A stretch of 39,739 nucleotides of DNA from Bacteroidia bacterium. Its GTDB lineage: Bacteria > Bacteroidota > Bacteroidia > Flavobacteriales_E > Vicingaceae. Every line of letters starts with the position of its first letter. The stretch's first letter is position 1. Shown here piece after piece: positions 8,640-15,736 of the stretch. The stretch is taken from NCBI GenBank assembly GCA_030426475.1, contig JAUHYR010000017.1, positions 1 to 39,739 on the forward strand, read 5' to 3'. The position numbers and the translations under genes are program-made. The notes under the pieces are model-generated. The model saw only the letters and a program-made list of their open reading frames with translations. It ran no database searches and was not told where the DNA came from.

Positions 8640-9058
8640 TGACGATTGAAGAGAAACAGAATCAAATCATTGATGAATTTTCCATGTTTTCAGATTGGAT
8701 GGAAAAGTACGAGTACATTATTGAACTTGGAAAAGACCTGCCGTTAATTGATGCTCAATACAAAACACCTGAAAATATTATTAAAGGCTGTCAATCTCAA
8801 GTTTGGTTGCATGCCGATTTAGTAGACGGAAAAATTGTTTTTACGGCCGATAGCGATGCGGTGATTACTAAAGGAATAATTTCTTTATTAATATCCGTTT
8901 TGTCAGGTCACTCACCAAAGGAAGTAGCGGAAGCAGAGTTATTTTTTATTGATAAGATTGGATTAAAAGAGCATTTATCACCTACTCGTTCAAATGGATT
9001 ACTTTCTATGGTGAAACAAATGAAAATGTATGGGATAGCTTTTCAGGCAAAAGTTTAA
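8639..9058 (+). CDS. sufE: Sulfur acceptor protein SufE
   Basis: SufE accepts the persulfide sulfur from SufS and hands it to SufB. The 139-residue protein keeps the family core: LPLIDAQYKTPENIIKGC, with the acceptor cysteine at C51, then QSQVWLHA, and later FFIDKIGLKEHLSPTRSNGL. One-base overlap with sufS supports paired production. A TAnnTTTG box straddles the end of the gene and could give the downstream genes some independent transcription. Confidence 0.96.
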   Translation: MTIEEKQNQIIDEFSMFSDWMEKYEYIIELGKDLPLIDAQYKTPENIIKGCQSQVWLHADLVDGKIVFTADSDAVITKGIISLLISVLSGHSPKEVAEAELFFIDKIGLKEHLSPTRSNGLLSMVKQMKMYGIAFQAKV

Positions 9059-9066
9059 TACCTTTG
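9059..9066 (+). promoter_or_regulatory. Candidate internal -7 box before the DUF59 gene
   Basis: TACCTTTG is a full match to TAnnTTTG. It overlaps the last base of sufE and lies 22 bases before the ATG of the DUF59 gene. No TTG element sits at the usual -33 distance, so it may be weak or coincidental in this AT-rich genome. Confidence 0.35.
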
Positions 9067-9088
9067 TAAAACAAACAAGATTTAGTTA

Positions 9089-9406
9089 ATGTCAGTAGAT
9101 AAAAGAGACATAGAAAATAAAGCAATAGAGGTTTTAAAGACCATTTACGACCCTGAAATTCCAGTGAATATTTACGAGATGGGATTAATTTATGAAGTAA
9201 AAGTAGATGATGAAGCCAATGTTGCTATTTTAATGACGCTTACATCACCTTCTTGCCCTGTTGCTGAAAGTTTACCACCTGAAGTAGAACAAAAAGTTGC
9301 GGGAGTGAAAGGAGTGAACTCAGCTAAAGTTACCTTAACCTGGGAGCCAACCTGGACCAAAGATATGATGAGTGAAGCAGCAATGCTTGAACTTGGACTA
9401 GTATAA
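9089..9406 (+). CDS. DUF59/MIP18-family Fe-S maturation protein (SufT-like)
   Basis: The 105-residue protein carries the MIP18/DUF59 core: TIYDPEIPVNIYEMGLIY, then a conserved cysteine in TSPSCPVAESLPPEV (C56), and TLTWEPTWTKDMMSEAA at the end. Relatives (SufT, PaaD, eukaryotic CIA2) help insert Fe-S clusters into client proteins. The place directly after sufE supports such a role here. I do not assign a firm symbol, because this short single-domain form is named differently across phyla. Confidence 0.88.
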   Translation: MSVDKRDIENKAIEVLKTIYDPEIPVNIYEMGLIYEVKVDDEANVAILMTLTSPSCPVAESLPPEVEQKVAGVKGVNSAKVTLTWEPTWTKDMMSEAAMLELGLV

Positions 9407-9411
9407 TTTTA

Positions 9412-9440
9412 CGTCATTGCGAGCGTTAGTGAAGCAATCT
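9412..9440. repeat. Dispersed palindromic repeat-like element
   Basis: The stretch begins CGTCATTGCGAG and ends GAAGCAATCT. This closely resembles a short palindromic element scattered through many bacterial genomes, in which ATTGC and GCAAT form the ends of the hairpin (here 9416-9420 and 9434-9438). It fills almost the whole 36-base gap between the DUF59 and DUF2480 genes and so occupies the ribosome-binding region of the latter. Only this copy is seen in the window. The family assignment comes from memory of the consensus. Confidence 0.55.
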
Positions 9441-9442
9441 AA

Positions 9443-9955
9443 ATGAACCCTGAAACCGAAATAGTAAATAGAGTAGAAAAAAGTGGGTTAATTACCATTG
9501 ACCTTCAAAAACTATTGCCTGTTGAAGAAAGGGTTGAAATAGACATTGCTCAGTGGTTGGATAACGGCTTTATTTTAAGAGAGAAAGAATATCGAGAAGC
9601 CATCAAAAATCACAATTGGGAAAATTACCAAAACAAATATGTGGCAGTAAATTGCTCTTCTGATGCTATTATTCCTTTTTGGGCATATATGTTGGTAGTT
9701 TCTGAACTGATCGGAATTGCAAAACTTTCCATTCAAGGTTCGTTAAGTGATTTAGAAAAAGAAATTATTCGTTTAACCATACAGCAGATTAAGGTAGAAG
9801 AGTATAAAGATGAACGAGTTATTATAAAAGGTTGTTCAGACATTCATCATCCTGAATATGCTTTTTCGTTAATGGTGAGTAGGTTGCAACCTCACGTAAA
9901 ATCTATCATGTATGGCGAACCTTGCTCTACCGTTCCGGTTTTTAAAAAGAAGTAA
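9443..9955 (+). CDS. DUF2480 family protein, suf-linked, function unknown
   Basis: This 170-residue protein is recognised as DUF2480, a Bacteroidota family often found at the end of suf operons. Visible blocks are EIVNRVEKSGLITIDL at the N-terminus, IDIAQWLDNGFILREKEYR, a conserved CSSDAIIPFWAYML (possible functional cysteine), and a C-terminal GCSD followed by PHVKSIMYGEPCSTVPVFK. There is no signal peptide or membrane helix, so it is probably cytoplasmic. The biochemical role is unknown; linkage suggests Fe-S assembly or sulfur handling. A repeat-like element lies directly before its ATG, and its stop overlaps the next start (TAATG). Confidence 0.85.
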   Translation: MNPETEIVNRVEKSGLITIDLQKLLPVEERVEIDIAQWLDNGFILREKEYREAIKNHNWENYQNKYVAVNCSSDAIIPFWAYMLVVSELIGIAKLSIQGSLSDLEKEIIRLTIQQIKVEEYKDERVIIKGCSDIHHPEYAFSLMVSRLQPHVKSIMYGEPCSTVPVFKKK

Positions 9956-10419
9956 TGAGTAAAGGAATAGCTTTAATATTAACTTTATTGGTGTTTAATA
10001 TTATAGTTAAGTCACAAGATACACTTATCATATATTCAATTTCTCCTTTCTCTGAGAGACGTGAATTAATTTCAACTAATCAAATTAAAGAAAATGCTTT
10101 TAAAAGAGGCAGTTTTTGTATTACAGATGATAAAATAGAAATAAATAAATTACTAAAGGAAATTAATTCTTATGATATGATATCCATTAATGATGATATC
10201 AATGACGATAAATGTATTTTCTTTTCTATATATCATGAAGGAAAATATATAGATTGTAATATATATTGTTATGAATGTAGACTTATTTTAGTAGACGGAA
10301 AATATTATAGGTTTAGAAAAAAGCTAATCAGAATTCTATCAAAAATTACTTCAAAAAACGTAGAAATAAACTCTACTATAAATTCGAAAAACTTCAAGTA
10401 TAATTGTAAGTCAGGATAA
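9955..10419 (+). CDS. Hypothetical secreted protein, AT-rich orphan
   Basis: I do not recognise this 154-residue protein. Residues 1-20 form a likely signal peptide (MSKGIALILTLLVFNIIVKS), followed by QDTLIIYS. The mature part is rich in Lys, Ile and Asn and has several cysteines, including CNIYCYEC near residues 102-109. Base composition is extreme: 30 G+C in the 120 bases 9961-10080. The start codon overlaps the DUF2480 stop by one base, so it is co-transcribed with the suf genes. It looks like a recent or fast-evolving accessory gene. No function is proposed. Confidence 0.6.
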   Translation: MSKGIALILTLLVFNIIVKSQDTLIIYSISPFSERRELISTNQIKENAFKRGSFCITDDKIEINKLLKEINSYDMISINDDINDDKCIFFSIYHEGKYIDCNIYCYECRLILVDGKYYRFRKKLIRILSKITSKNVEINSTINSKNFKYNCKSG

Positions 10420-10459
10420 TTTAAATTAATGAGCCTAAAATTAATCTATCCTTAATTCA

Positions 10460-11473
10460 ATGAGTCTAAGCTATAAGCCCTTCCAACTCCAATTTAAAAC
10501 ACCATTTAAAATTGCGCATGGCGTAAGAACATTTACGCCTATTGTTTTAGTGCAGTTAAATTATGAAGGCATGGTGGCTCACGGAGAGGCTTCTTTACCG
10601 CCTTATTTATCTGAAAATCAAGAATCGGTTATTTCTTTTTTACAACAAATAGATGTAGCACAATTGCTTCCTAACAAATCTCATGAAGAAGTTAATGAAT
10701 ATTTATCTTCTTTTAAAGAAAATAATGCCGCCAAAACAGCTTTAGATATTGCTTTTTATGATTTAAAAGCTAAGCTGGAAAACCAACCGCTTTATCACTA
10801 TTTAGGTTTAACAAAACCAAACCCAAATACATTTTTTACTCTTGGCATTGATACTGAAGATTCGCTAAAAGAAAAGCTTTCAGACGCCAACCAATTTAAA
10901 ACACTCAAGATTAAATTAAATGGTGAAAACGATAAAGCTTACATACAGTTAATCCGAAAGTATTCCAATCAACCTATTGCTATTGATGCCAATCAGGCAT
11001 GGAATAATGTTGAGGAAGCTATTGAATTGGTTAATTGGTTAGAAACCCAAAATGTAGTGTTGATTGAGCAGCCATTTCCAAAACATGAACTTGAAAAAAA
11101 TGGAGCATTAAAAAAACATACCTCTATTCCTATTGTTGCCGATGAGTCTTTTCAATCTATCAATGATTTAGAGGAAATAGTAACTTACTTTGACGGGATA
11201 AACATCAAACTAATGAAGTGCGGAGGAATTTATAATGCGCTAAAAATTATTGAAAAAGCAAAGCAGAATAATTTAAAAATTATGCAAGGTTGTATGACGG
11301 AAACATCGTGCGGAATTTCAGCAGCGGCAAGCATTTCATCACTAGCTAATTTTGTAGATTTAGACTCTCCGCTATTAACTAAAAACGATCCGTTTTCAGG
11401 GATAAATTATAAAAACGGAAAATTGGAAATCAGTGAAAGCGTTGGCTTAGGAATTACCCAAACTGAATTCTGA
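10460..11473 (+). CDS. Dipeptide epimerase (L-Ala-D/L-Glu epimerase type, enolase superfamily)
   Basis: The 337-residue protein belongs to the mandelate racemase/muconate lactonizing group. Motifs in order are KIAHGVRTFTPIVLVQL, the catalytic KxK in LKIKLNG, metal ligands in IDANQAW, IEQPF and ADESF, the second catalytic lysine in NIKLMKCGG, and MQGCMTETSCGISAA. The Met-x-Gly-Cys-Met block and DLDSPLL near the end are typical of Ala-Glu epimerases, which recycle murein peptides. The related o-succinylbenzoate synthase (MenC) is less likely. It is the last plus-strand gene of the suf-led cluster and meets the cyclophilin gene tail to tail. Confidence 0.85.
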   Translation: MSLSYKPFQLQFKTPFKIAHGVRTFTPIVLVQLNYEGMVAHGEASLPPYLSENQESVISFLQQIDVAQLLPNKSHEEVNEYLSSFKENNAAKTALDIAFYDLKAKLENQPLYHYLGLTKPNPNTFFTLGIDTEDSLKEKLSDANQFKTLKIKLNGENDKAYIQLIRKYSNQPIAIDANQAWNNVEEAIELVNWLETQNVVLIEQPFPKHELEKNGALKKHTSIPIVADESFQSINDLEEIVTYFDGINIKLMKCGGIYNALKIIEKAKQNNLKIMQGCMTETSCGISAAASISSLANFVDLDSPLLTKNDPFSGINYKNGKLEISESVGLGITQTEF

Positions 11474-11502
11474 AAACTCAAAACTGAATTCTCAATTCAG
11501 TT
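11461..11502. repeat. Triple repeat forming a convergent-gene hairpin
   Basis: AACTGAATT occurs at 11461-11469 and 11482-11490, and its reverse complement AATTCAGTT at 11494-11502. The last two make a perfect 9-bp stem with a 3-base loop that overlaps the cyclophilin stop codon. On the minus strand the sequence after the stem is moderately T-rich, so this may end transcription of the cyclophilin gene. The plus-side copies lie in the end of the epimerase gene and just after it. Confidence 0.5.
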
Positions 11503-12313
11503 CAATGCTAAATTTCACATCTTTAAACGGTCGGTCATTAGCATCAGAATTTACGGCAGCTATTTTGTCTACCACTTCAAGTCCAGAAACAATTTCGCCA
11601 AAAACGGTATAATTTCCGTCTAAATGAGGTGTTCCGCCAACAGTGGTATAGGTTTTTATTTCTTCTTCCGTAAATCTAAAATCAGCGTATTCACCAAACT
11701 CTTTTTTCAGCAACTCATCTAACTTAGCATTTAGTTCTGTTATCTTATCTCTATCGTCAGATTTTAAAGCATCGGCATATTCCTTTTCTAATGCCTTATT
11801 TTTCTTGTCAGAGAATATTGCATTGGTCATTTCTGCTTTCCATTTCATCCTCTTTTTTTCTTCTAATGCTTTTAGTTCTTCAACCGTAAACACTTTGCCT
11901 TGCACTAAATAAAACTGGCAAGCGGAAGAGGCTTTTTCTGGGTTAATGTCATCTCCCTCTCTGGCAGCGGCAATCACACCCTTTTTGTGATAAAGTTGTC
12001 TGTTAAATTCAGCAGGAACTAAATAATCTAAATCGCCATCACCAAGCAGCTGTCCGGGTTTAGCGGTTTTAGAGTCAGGGTCACCGCCCTGTATCATAAA
12101 ATGCTGAATTACTCTATGAAAAAGCAAGTCAGTATAATAACCTTCTTTGGTTAATTTTAAAAAATTATCTCGGTGTAATGGCGTTTCATTATAAAGCTTT
12201 ACGATAATATTTCCGTACTCTGTTTTTATGATTATTTGTGGCTCTTTTTTTACGGAAATCATAGAAAGTCCTAGTACAGAACTAATTAAAAAAATGAATA
12301 ATACTTGCCGCAT
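11492..12313 (-). CDS. Peptidyl-prolyl cis-trans isomerase, cyclophilin type, exported
   Basis: Cyclophilins speed up proline isomerisation during folding. With the ATG at 12311-12313 the protein has 273 residues and starts with a basic, hydrophobic signal or anchor (MRQVLFIFLISSVLGL). The longer frame upstream adds 16 unlikely residues. Cyclophilin motifs are LLFHRVIQHFMIQGGDP (active-site R67), SSACQFYLVQG and LDGNYTVFGEI. A charged, helical insert of about 80 residues (roughly 142-222, rich in Glu and Lys) interrupts the domain between SSACQFYLV and the last strands. I believe similar inserts occur in Bacteroidota homologues. The product is probably periplasmic. Confidence 0.92.
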   Translation of the reverse strand: MRQVLFIFLISSVLGLSMISVKKEPQIIIKTEYGNIIVKLYNETPLHRDNFLKLTKEGYYTDLLFHRVIQHFMIQGGDPDSKTAKPGQLLGDGDLDYLVPAEFNRQLYHKKGVIAAAREGDDINPEKASSACQFYLVQGKVFTVEELKALEEKKRMKWKAEMTNAIFSDKKNKALEKEYADALKSDDRDKITELNAKLDELLKKEFGEYADFRFTEEEIKTYTTVGGTPHLDGNYTVFGEIVSGLEVVDKIAAVNSDANDRPFKDVKFSIELN

Positions 12314-12333
12314 ATAAAATTTGTTTATATTTG
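12305..12333 (+). promoter_or_regulatory. Promoter of the small lipoprotein gene
   Basis: TTG (12305-12307), an 18-base spacer and TATATTTG (12326-12333) form a good Bacteroidota promoter. The predicted start is near 12340, giving a leader of about 24 bases. It overlaps the start of the divergent cyclophilin gene. Confidence 0.6.
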
Positions 12334-12363
12334 TAGTTACGCAATTTAGCAAATTATACAATT

Positions 12364-12780
12364 ATGAAAACATTTTCATACATTTTAAGTGTTGTAGGAG
12401 TATTTACGGTAGTAATGCTTTTTTCAACATCTTGTAAAAAAGAAATACCACCTACCTTAAGAATACATGTGGTGGATACCAATGGTGTAGCGTTACCAAA
12501 TGCACATGTTTATTGCTCTTATGGTCCTGACGCAACAAGCGGTACTCCAAACGAAGTTGCTTATAATGTTGAAGGAAATAGTGGTAGCTCTAACATTGTG
12601 GAATTTAACTTCCCTAACTCAGCCATTTTAGATGTTGAGGTAGTAGTACCAAAAGAATCTTTTATTCCGCCAAACACTTATGTAATGGATACACTTAGAG
12701 GTAAAAAAGTGGTGAAAATTGAATTAAAATTCCAAAGAAGTAAGGAAAATGTTTTTGACGAAACAGTTACTGTAGAATAA
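12364..12780 (+). CDS. Small lipoprotein with a predicted beta-sandwich domain
   Basis: The 138-residue protein has a signal peptide ending in a lipobox (FSTSCKKE, with the lipidated cysteine at C24), so it is probably membrane-anchored outside the cytoplasm. The rest, beginning RIHVVDTNGVALPNAHVYCS, looks like a small beta-sandwich of the carboxypeptidase-regulatory or Ig-like kind common in Bacteroidota surface proteins. No enzyme motif is seen. It stands alone as a transcription unit, with its own promoter upstream and a strong terminator downstream. Function unknown. Confidence 0.8.
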   Translation: MKTFSYILSVVGVFTVVMLFSTSCKKEIPPTLRIHVVDTNGVALPNAHVYCSYGPDATSGTPNEVAYNVEGNSGSSNIVEFNFPNSAILDVEVVVPKESFIPPNTYVMDTLRGKKVVKIELKFQRSKENVFDETVTVE

Positions 12781-12807
12781 AGAAGACACTCAAAAAATAA
12801 ATAACTT

Positions 12808-12833
12808 AAAGGCTAGATTTTCTAGCCTTTTTT
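12808..12833 (+). terminator. Intrinsic terminator after the lipoprotein gene
   Basis: A perfect 10-bp stem, AAAGGCTAGA (12808-12817) with TCTAGCCTTT (12821-12830), has a 3-base loop and runs into a T tract. It lies 28 bases after the lipoprotein stop and separates that gene from the delta-prime gene. Confidence 0.9.
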
Positions 12834-12860
12834 AATGCCTAATTTTTATCTTTACAGCTT

Positions 12861-14009
12861 ATGTTGTTTCAGCAGGTTATAGGACATCAAAATCTTAAAA
12901 AATGTTTAATTGAAAATGTAAAATCTGGTAAGGTTAGCCATTCTCAATTATTCTTGGGAGAACCCGGTGCAGGAAGTTTGGCTATCGCTCTGGCCTACAC
13001 GCAATATTTATTTTGTCAAAATAAGCAAGAAACAGATTCTTGTGGTGAATGTAATGCTTGTTTAAAAGTTCAAAAGTTAGTTCATCCCGACTTGCATTTT
13101 GTTTATCCTGTAAATACTACAAAAAAAGTCACGGATAAGCCTATCAGTAAAGATTTTATAACCGACTGGAGAGAGTTTTTGTTTGAATCACCTTATGCTA
13201 ATTTACAGGTATGGCTTGAAAAAATTGGCATTGAAAACAAACAAGGCATAATCGCTACCAGAGAAAGCTCTGAGATTATTGCTGAACTTAATAAAACTGC
13301 TTATGAGGCAGGCTACAAAGTAATGTTGATTTGGTGTCCTGAAAAATTGAATAATGAAGCGGCAAATAAATTGCTGAAAATAATTGAAGAGCCGCCTAAA
13401 AAAACCATTTTTTTATTGGTTAGTAATGATTTAGAAAAAATACTGGGAACGATTGTTTCCAGAACACAAATCATTAAAGTTCCCTTACTTTCTGATGATG
13501 ATATCGAAAAGTATTTAATTGAAAAGCATAATCTTACGGAAGAAAGTGCTCACAAAATCAGCCTTTTGTCAGAAGGAAGTGTTTTTGTTGCGAATCAATT
13601 AGCAAGCGGAAAAGAGGAAAGCGATTATAGTTTACACTTTCAGTCCTGGATGAGATATGCCTTTGTGGCTGATGTTCCTGAATTGATTAAATGGACGGAA
13701 GAAACCGCTTCTATGGGGAAAGAACAACAGAAAAATCTTTTAATCTTTGGGCTAAGTGTTTTTAGAGAAAGTTTAATGAACCAATATGCTTCAGAAGAAA
13801 TTCAGCGTTTTTCAGGCAAGGATAAGCAGTTTATTAATAAATTTTCCCCTTTTGTAAATGGAGCAAATGCGGCAGATTTAATGCAGTTATTTAACTATTC
13901 TATCTATCATTTGGAAAGAAATGTGAATTCTAAAATTTTGTTTCTGGATATCTCGTTTAAAATAGCTAAACTGCTAAGAGTTAAAAATGTAACTTTGCAA
14001 GAAAGTTAA
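12861..14009 (+). CDS. holB: DNA polymerase III delta-prime subunit (clamp loader)
   Basis: Delta-prime is the stator of the clamp loader that places the sliding clamp on DNA. The 382-residue protein begins FQQVIGHQNLKKCL and has the family zinc module with C52, C61, C64 and C67 (CGECNAC). The phosphate-binding loop is degenerate: GEPGAGSL has Ser in place of the catalytic Lys, as expected for a delta-prime that does not hydrolyse ATP. NNEAANKLLKIIEEPP and IVSRTQIIKVPLL are further AAA+ landmarks, the latter holding the SRC-like position as SRT. It lies just before ricT, an association also seen in Firmicutes. Confidence 0.9.
   Translation: MLFQQVIGHQNLKKCLIENVKSGKVSHSQLFLGEPGAGSLAIALAYTQYLFCQNKQETDSCGECNACLKVQKLVHPDLHFVYPVNTTKKVTDKPISKDFITDWREFLFESPYANLQVWLEKIGIENKQGIIATRESSEIIAELNKTAYEAGYKVMLIWCPEKLNNEAANKLLKIIEEPPKKTIFLLVSNDLEKILGTIVSRTQIIKVPLLSDDDIEKYLIEKHNLTEESAHKISLLSEGSVFVANQLASGKEESDYSLHFQSWMRYAFVADVPELIKWTEETASMGKEQQKNLLIFGLSVFRESLMNQYASEEIQRFSGKDKQFINKFSPFVNGANAADLMQLFNYSIYHLERNVNSKILFLDISFKIAKLLRVKNVTLQES
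13990..13997 (+). promoter_or_regulatory. Candidate -7 box for ricT-gldH-PBP1A
   Basis: TAACTTTG matches TAnnTTTG and lies in the last codons of the delta-prime gene. Its predicted start (about 14004) coincides with the first arm of a long inverted repeat. No TTG is present at the -33 distance. Confidence 0.4.
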
Positions 14010-14055
14010 AAGTTGTTAATCAGATACCCACAGTTACCGAATATCTTTTAACTTT
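14002..14055. repeat. 11-bp inverted repeat in the ricT leader
   Basis: AAAGTTAAAAG (14002-14012) is the exact reverse complement of CTTTTAACTTT (14045-14055), with 32 bases between. The left arm includes the delta-prime stop codon and the right arm ends 20 bases before the upstream ricT candidate ATG. It could form a leader hairpin or be two facing protein sites. Confidence 0.5.
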
Positions 14056-14075
14056 AAACCTTAAATTAAATGAAT

Positions 14076-15266
14076 ATGGGATGTGGAAATTGTTCTTCCG
14101 GAGGATGTAGTAGCGGTGTCCCGAATGGGTGTAACAACAATGGAGCCTGTGGAACGGGCGGATGCAATAAATTAAGTGTCTTTGATTGGTTGTCCGGTAT
14201 GGAATTACCTTCCGGTCAGCAGCCTTTTGAATATGTAGAGGTTCGTTTTAAAAACGGCAGAAAAGAATTTTTTAGCAGAAACGGACTTAATTTAAATGCA
14301 GGAGATGTTGTTGCTGTTGAAGCTTCACCGGGTCATGATATTGGCGTTGTTTCTTTATCTGGAGAATTGGTTAAAATCCAAATGCGTAAAAAACAGTCGT
14401 TTGTGGGGTCTCCCGAAACCAAAAAAATCTATCGATTAGCTCGTCAACCGGATATTGATTTATGGCACGAAGCTCGGTCTCTTGAGTTTGATACCATGAA
14501 AAAAGCTCGAGAAATGGCGATTGAACTAAAGCTTTCAATGAAGATTAGTGATGTAGAATACCAAGGAGATAAGACAAAAGCTATTTTTTACTATACCGCT
14601 GAAGAAAGAGTTGACTTTAGAGAACTTATTAAACGAATGGCCGATGAGTTTAAAGTTCGTATTGAAATGAAACAAATCGGAATGCGTCAAGAAGCAAGCA
14701 GACTTGGAGGAATTGGTTCATGTGGTAGAGAATTGTGTTGCTCAACTTGGTTAACCGATTTTCGTTCGGTTTCTACAACAGCCGCAAGATATCAGCAGTT
14801 GAGTATCAATCCAATGAAGTTAGCAGGGCAATGTGGTAAGCTTAAATGTTGTCTTAACTATGAACTAGATGTTTATACCGATGCGCTTAAAGAATTTCCT
14901 GACACAGAGAAAAAATTAAAAACTAAAAAGGGAACTGCTTTTTTCCAAAAGATGGATGTCTTTAAAAAATTACTTTGGTATAGCTATGACGAAGATCCAT
15001 TTCAATTTATCGAATTAAGTTTAGAAAGAGTAAATCAAATTGTGACCGAAAACAAAAAAGGAAATCTTCCGGAAGAATTAAAAGATTTTTCATCTGCCTT
15101 AGTAAAAGCTAAAAAGCCGGTATTCGAAAATGTGGTGGGACAAGATAGTTTGACCAGATTTGACAATAAGGGCGGTAAAAAGAAGAAAAGAAAAGGCGGC
15201 AATAAAAATTATCGAAAAGGAAAAAAGAAGAATTCAAAACCTTCAAACAATAGTCCAAAACAATAA
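14076..15266 (+). CDS. ricT: RicT-like PSP1-domain regulator with Cys-rich N-terminus
   Basis: RicT (YaaT) with RicA and RicF forms an Fe-S-containing complex that affects RNA processing and development in Bacillus. The conserved PSP1 core is clear: CGRELCCSTWLTDF, then PMKLAGQCGKLKCCLNYEL. Here the first 30 residues hold six cysteines (C3, C6, C11, C19, C25, C30 from the chosen start) in a Gly/Asn/Ser-rich stretch, and the C-terminus is a lysine-rich tail. An ATG two codons earlier (14070) is also possible; MGCGNC is preferred because I recall similar starts in relatives. The stop overlaps the gldH start (TAATG). Confidence 0.88.
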   Translation: MGCGNCSSGGCSSGVPNGCNNNGACGTGGCNKLSVFDWLSGMELPSGQQPFEYVEVRFKNGRKEFFSRNGLNLNAGDVVAVEASPGHDIGVVSLSGELVKIQMRKKQSFVGSPETKKIYRLARQPDIDLWHEARSLEFDTMKKAREMAIELKLSMKISDVEYQGDKTKAIFYYTAEERVDFRELIKRMADEFKVRIEMKQIGMRQEASRLGGIGSCGRELCCSTWLTDFRSVSTTAARYQQLSINPMKLAGQCGKLKCCLNYELDVYTDALKEFPDTEKKLKTKKGTAFFQKMDVFKKLLWYSYDEDPFQFIELSLERVNQIVTENKKGNLPEELKDFSSALVKAKKPVFENVVGQDSLTRFDNKGGKKKKRKGGNKNYRKGKKKNSKPSNNSPKQ

Positions 15267-15736
15267 TGAAAATTTGGTTAGTCATAGTTTTAGCAATTCC
15301 ATTATTGATTGGCTGTGATGGTTCAAAACACTTTGAACAAATAAATACACTTCCACCCGAAGGATGGGATGTAAATAATCGGCAAAGTTTTACGTTTGAT
15401 ATTTCAGATAATAAAACCCCTTACAATGTTTTTATTGATGTGAGAAATAAAAATGAATATGCTTACAAGAATTTATTTTTGTTTTTAGAATGGACCGGAC
15501 CGGACAGTGTATTTGTAAGAGATACTTTTGAATGTGTTTTAGCAGGAGTGGATGGTAGATGGTACGGAAACGGATTTGGTGATTTGTGGGATGCAAGAGT
15601 TCCTTACAAGATGAATTTACAATTTCCCAAAGAAGGAGAATATACCATTGAAATAGAGCAGGCAATGCGACATGAAAATTTAGAAGGCATTTCAGAAATT
15701 GGATTACGAATTGAAAAAACAAAAGCAAACAATTAA
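15266..15736 (+). CDS. gldH: Gliding motility lipoprotein GldH
   Basis: GldH is one of the lipoproteins needed for gliding in Flavobacterium johnsoniae and is widely conserved in Bacteroidota, including non-gliding members. The 156-residue protein has a lipobox (LLIGCDG, C17) and family blocks YNVFIDVRNKNEYAYKNLF, YGNGFGDLWDARVPY and IEIEQAMRHENLEGI. Its exact role is unsettled. One-base overlaps with ricT before and PBP1A after make a tight three-gene unit, an order that recurs in this phylum. Gliding cannot be inferred without the rest of the gld/spr genes. Confidence 0.9.
   Translation: MKIWLVIVLAIPLLIGCDGSKHFEQINTLPPEGWDVNNRQSFTFDISDNKTPYNVFIDVRNKNEYAYKNLFLFLEWTGPDSVFVRDTFECVLAGVDGRWYGNGFGDLWDARVPYKMNLQFPKEGEYTIEIEQAMRHENLEGISEIGLRIEKTKANN

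Noticed and set aside
12847-12854. TATCTTTA as a promoter for the delta-prime gene
   Set aside because: The last base does not match, no -33 element is present, and transcription would start at the ATG itself.
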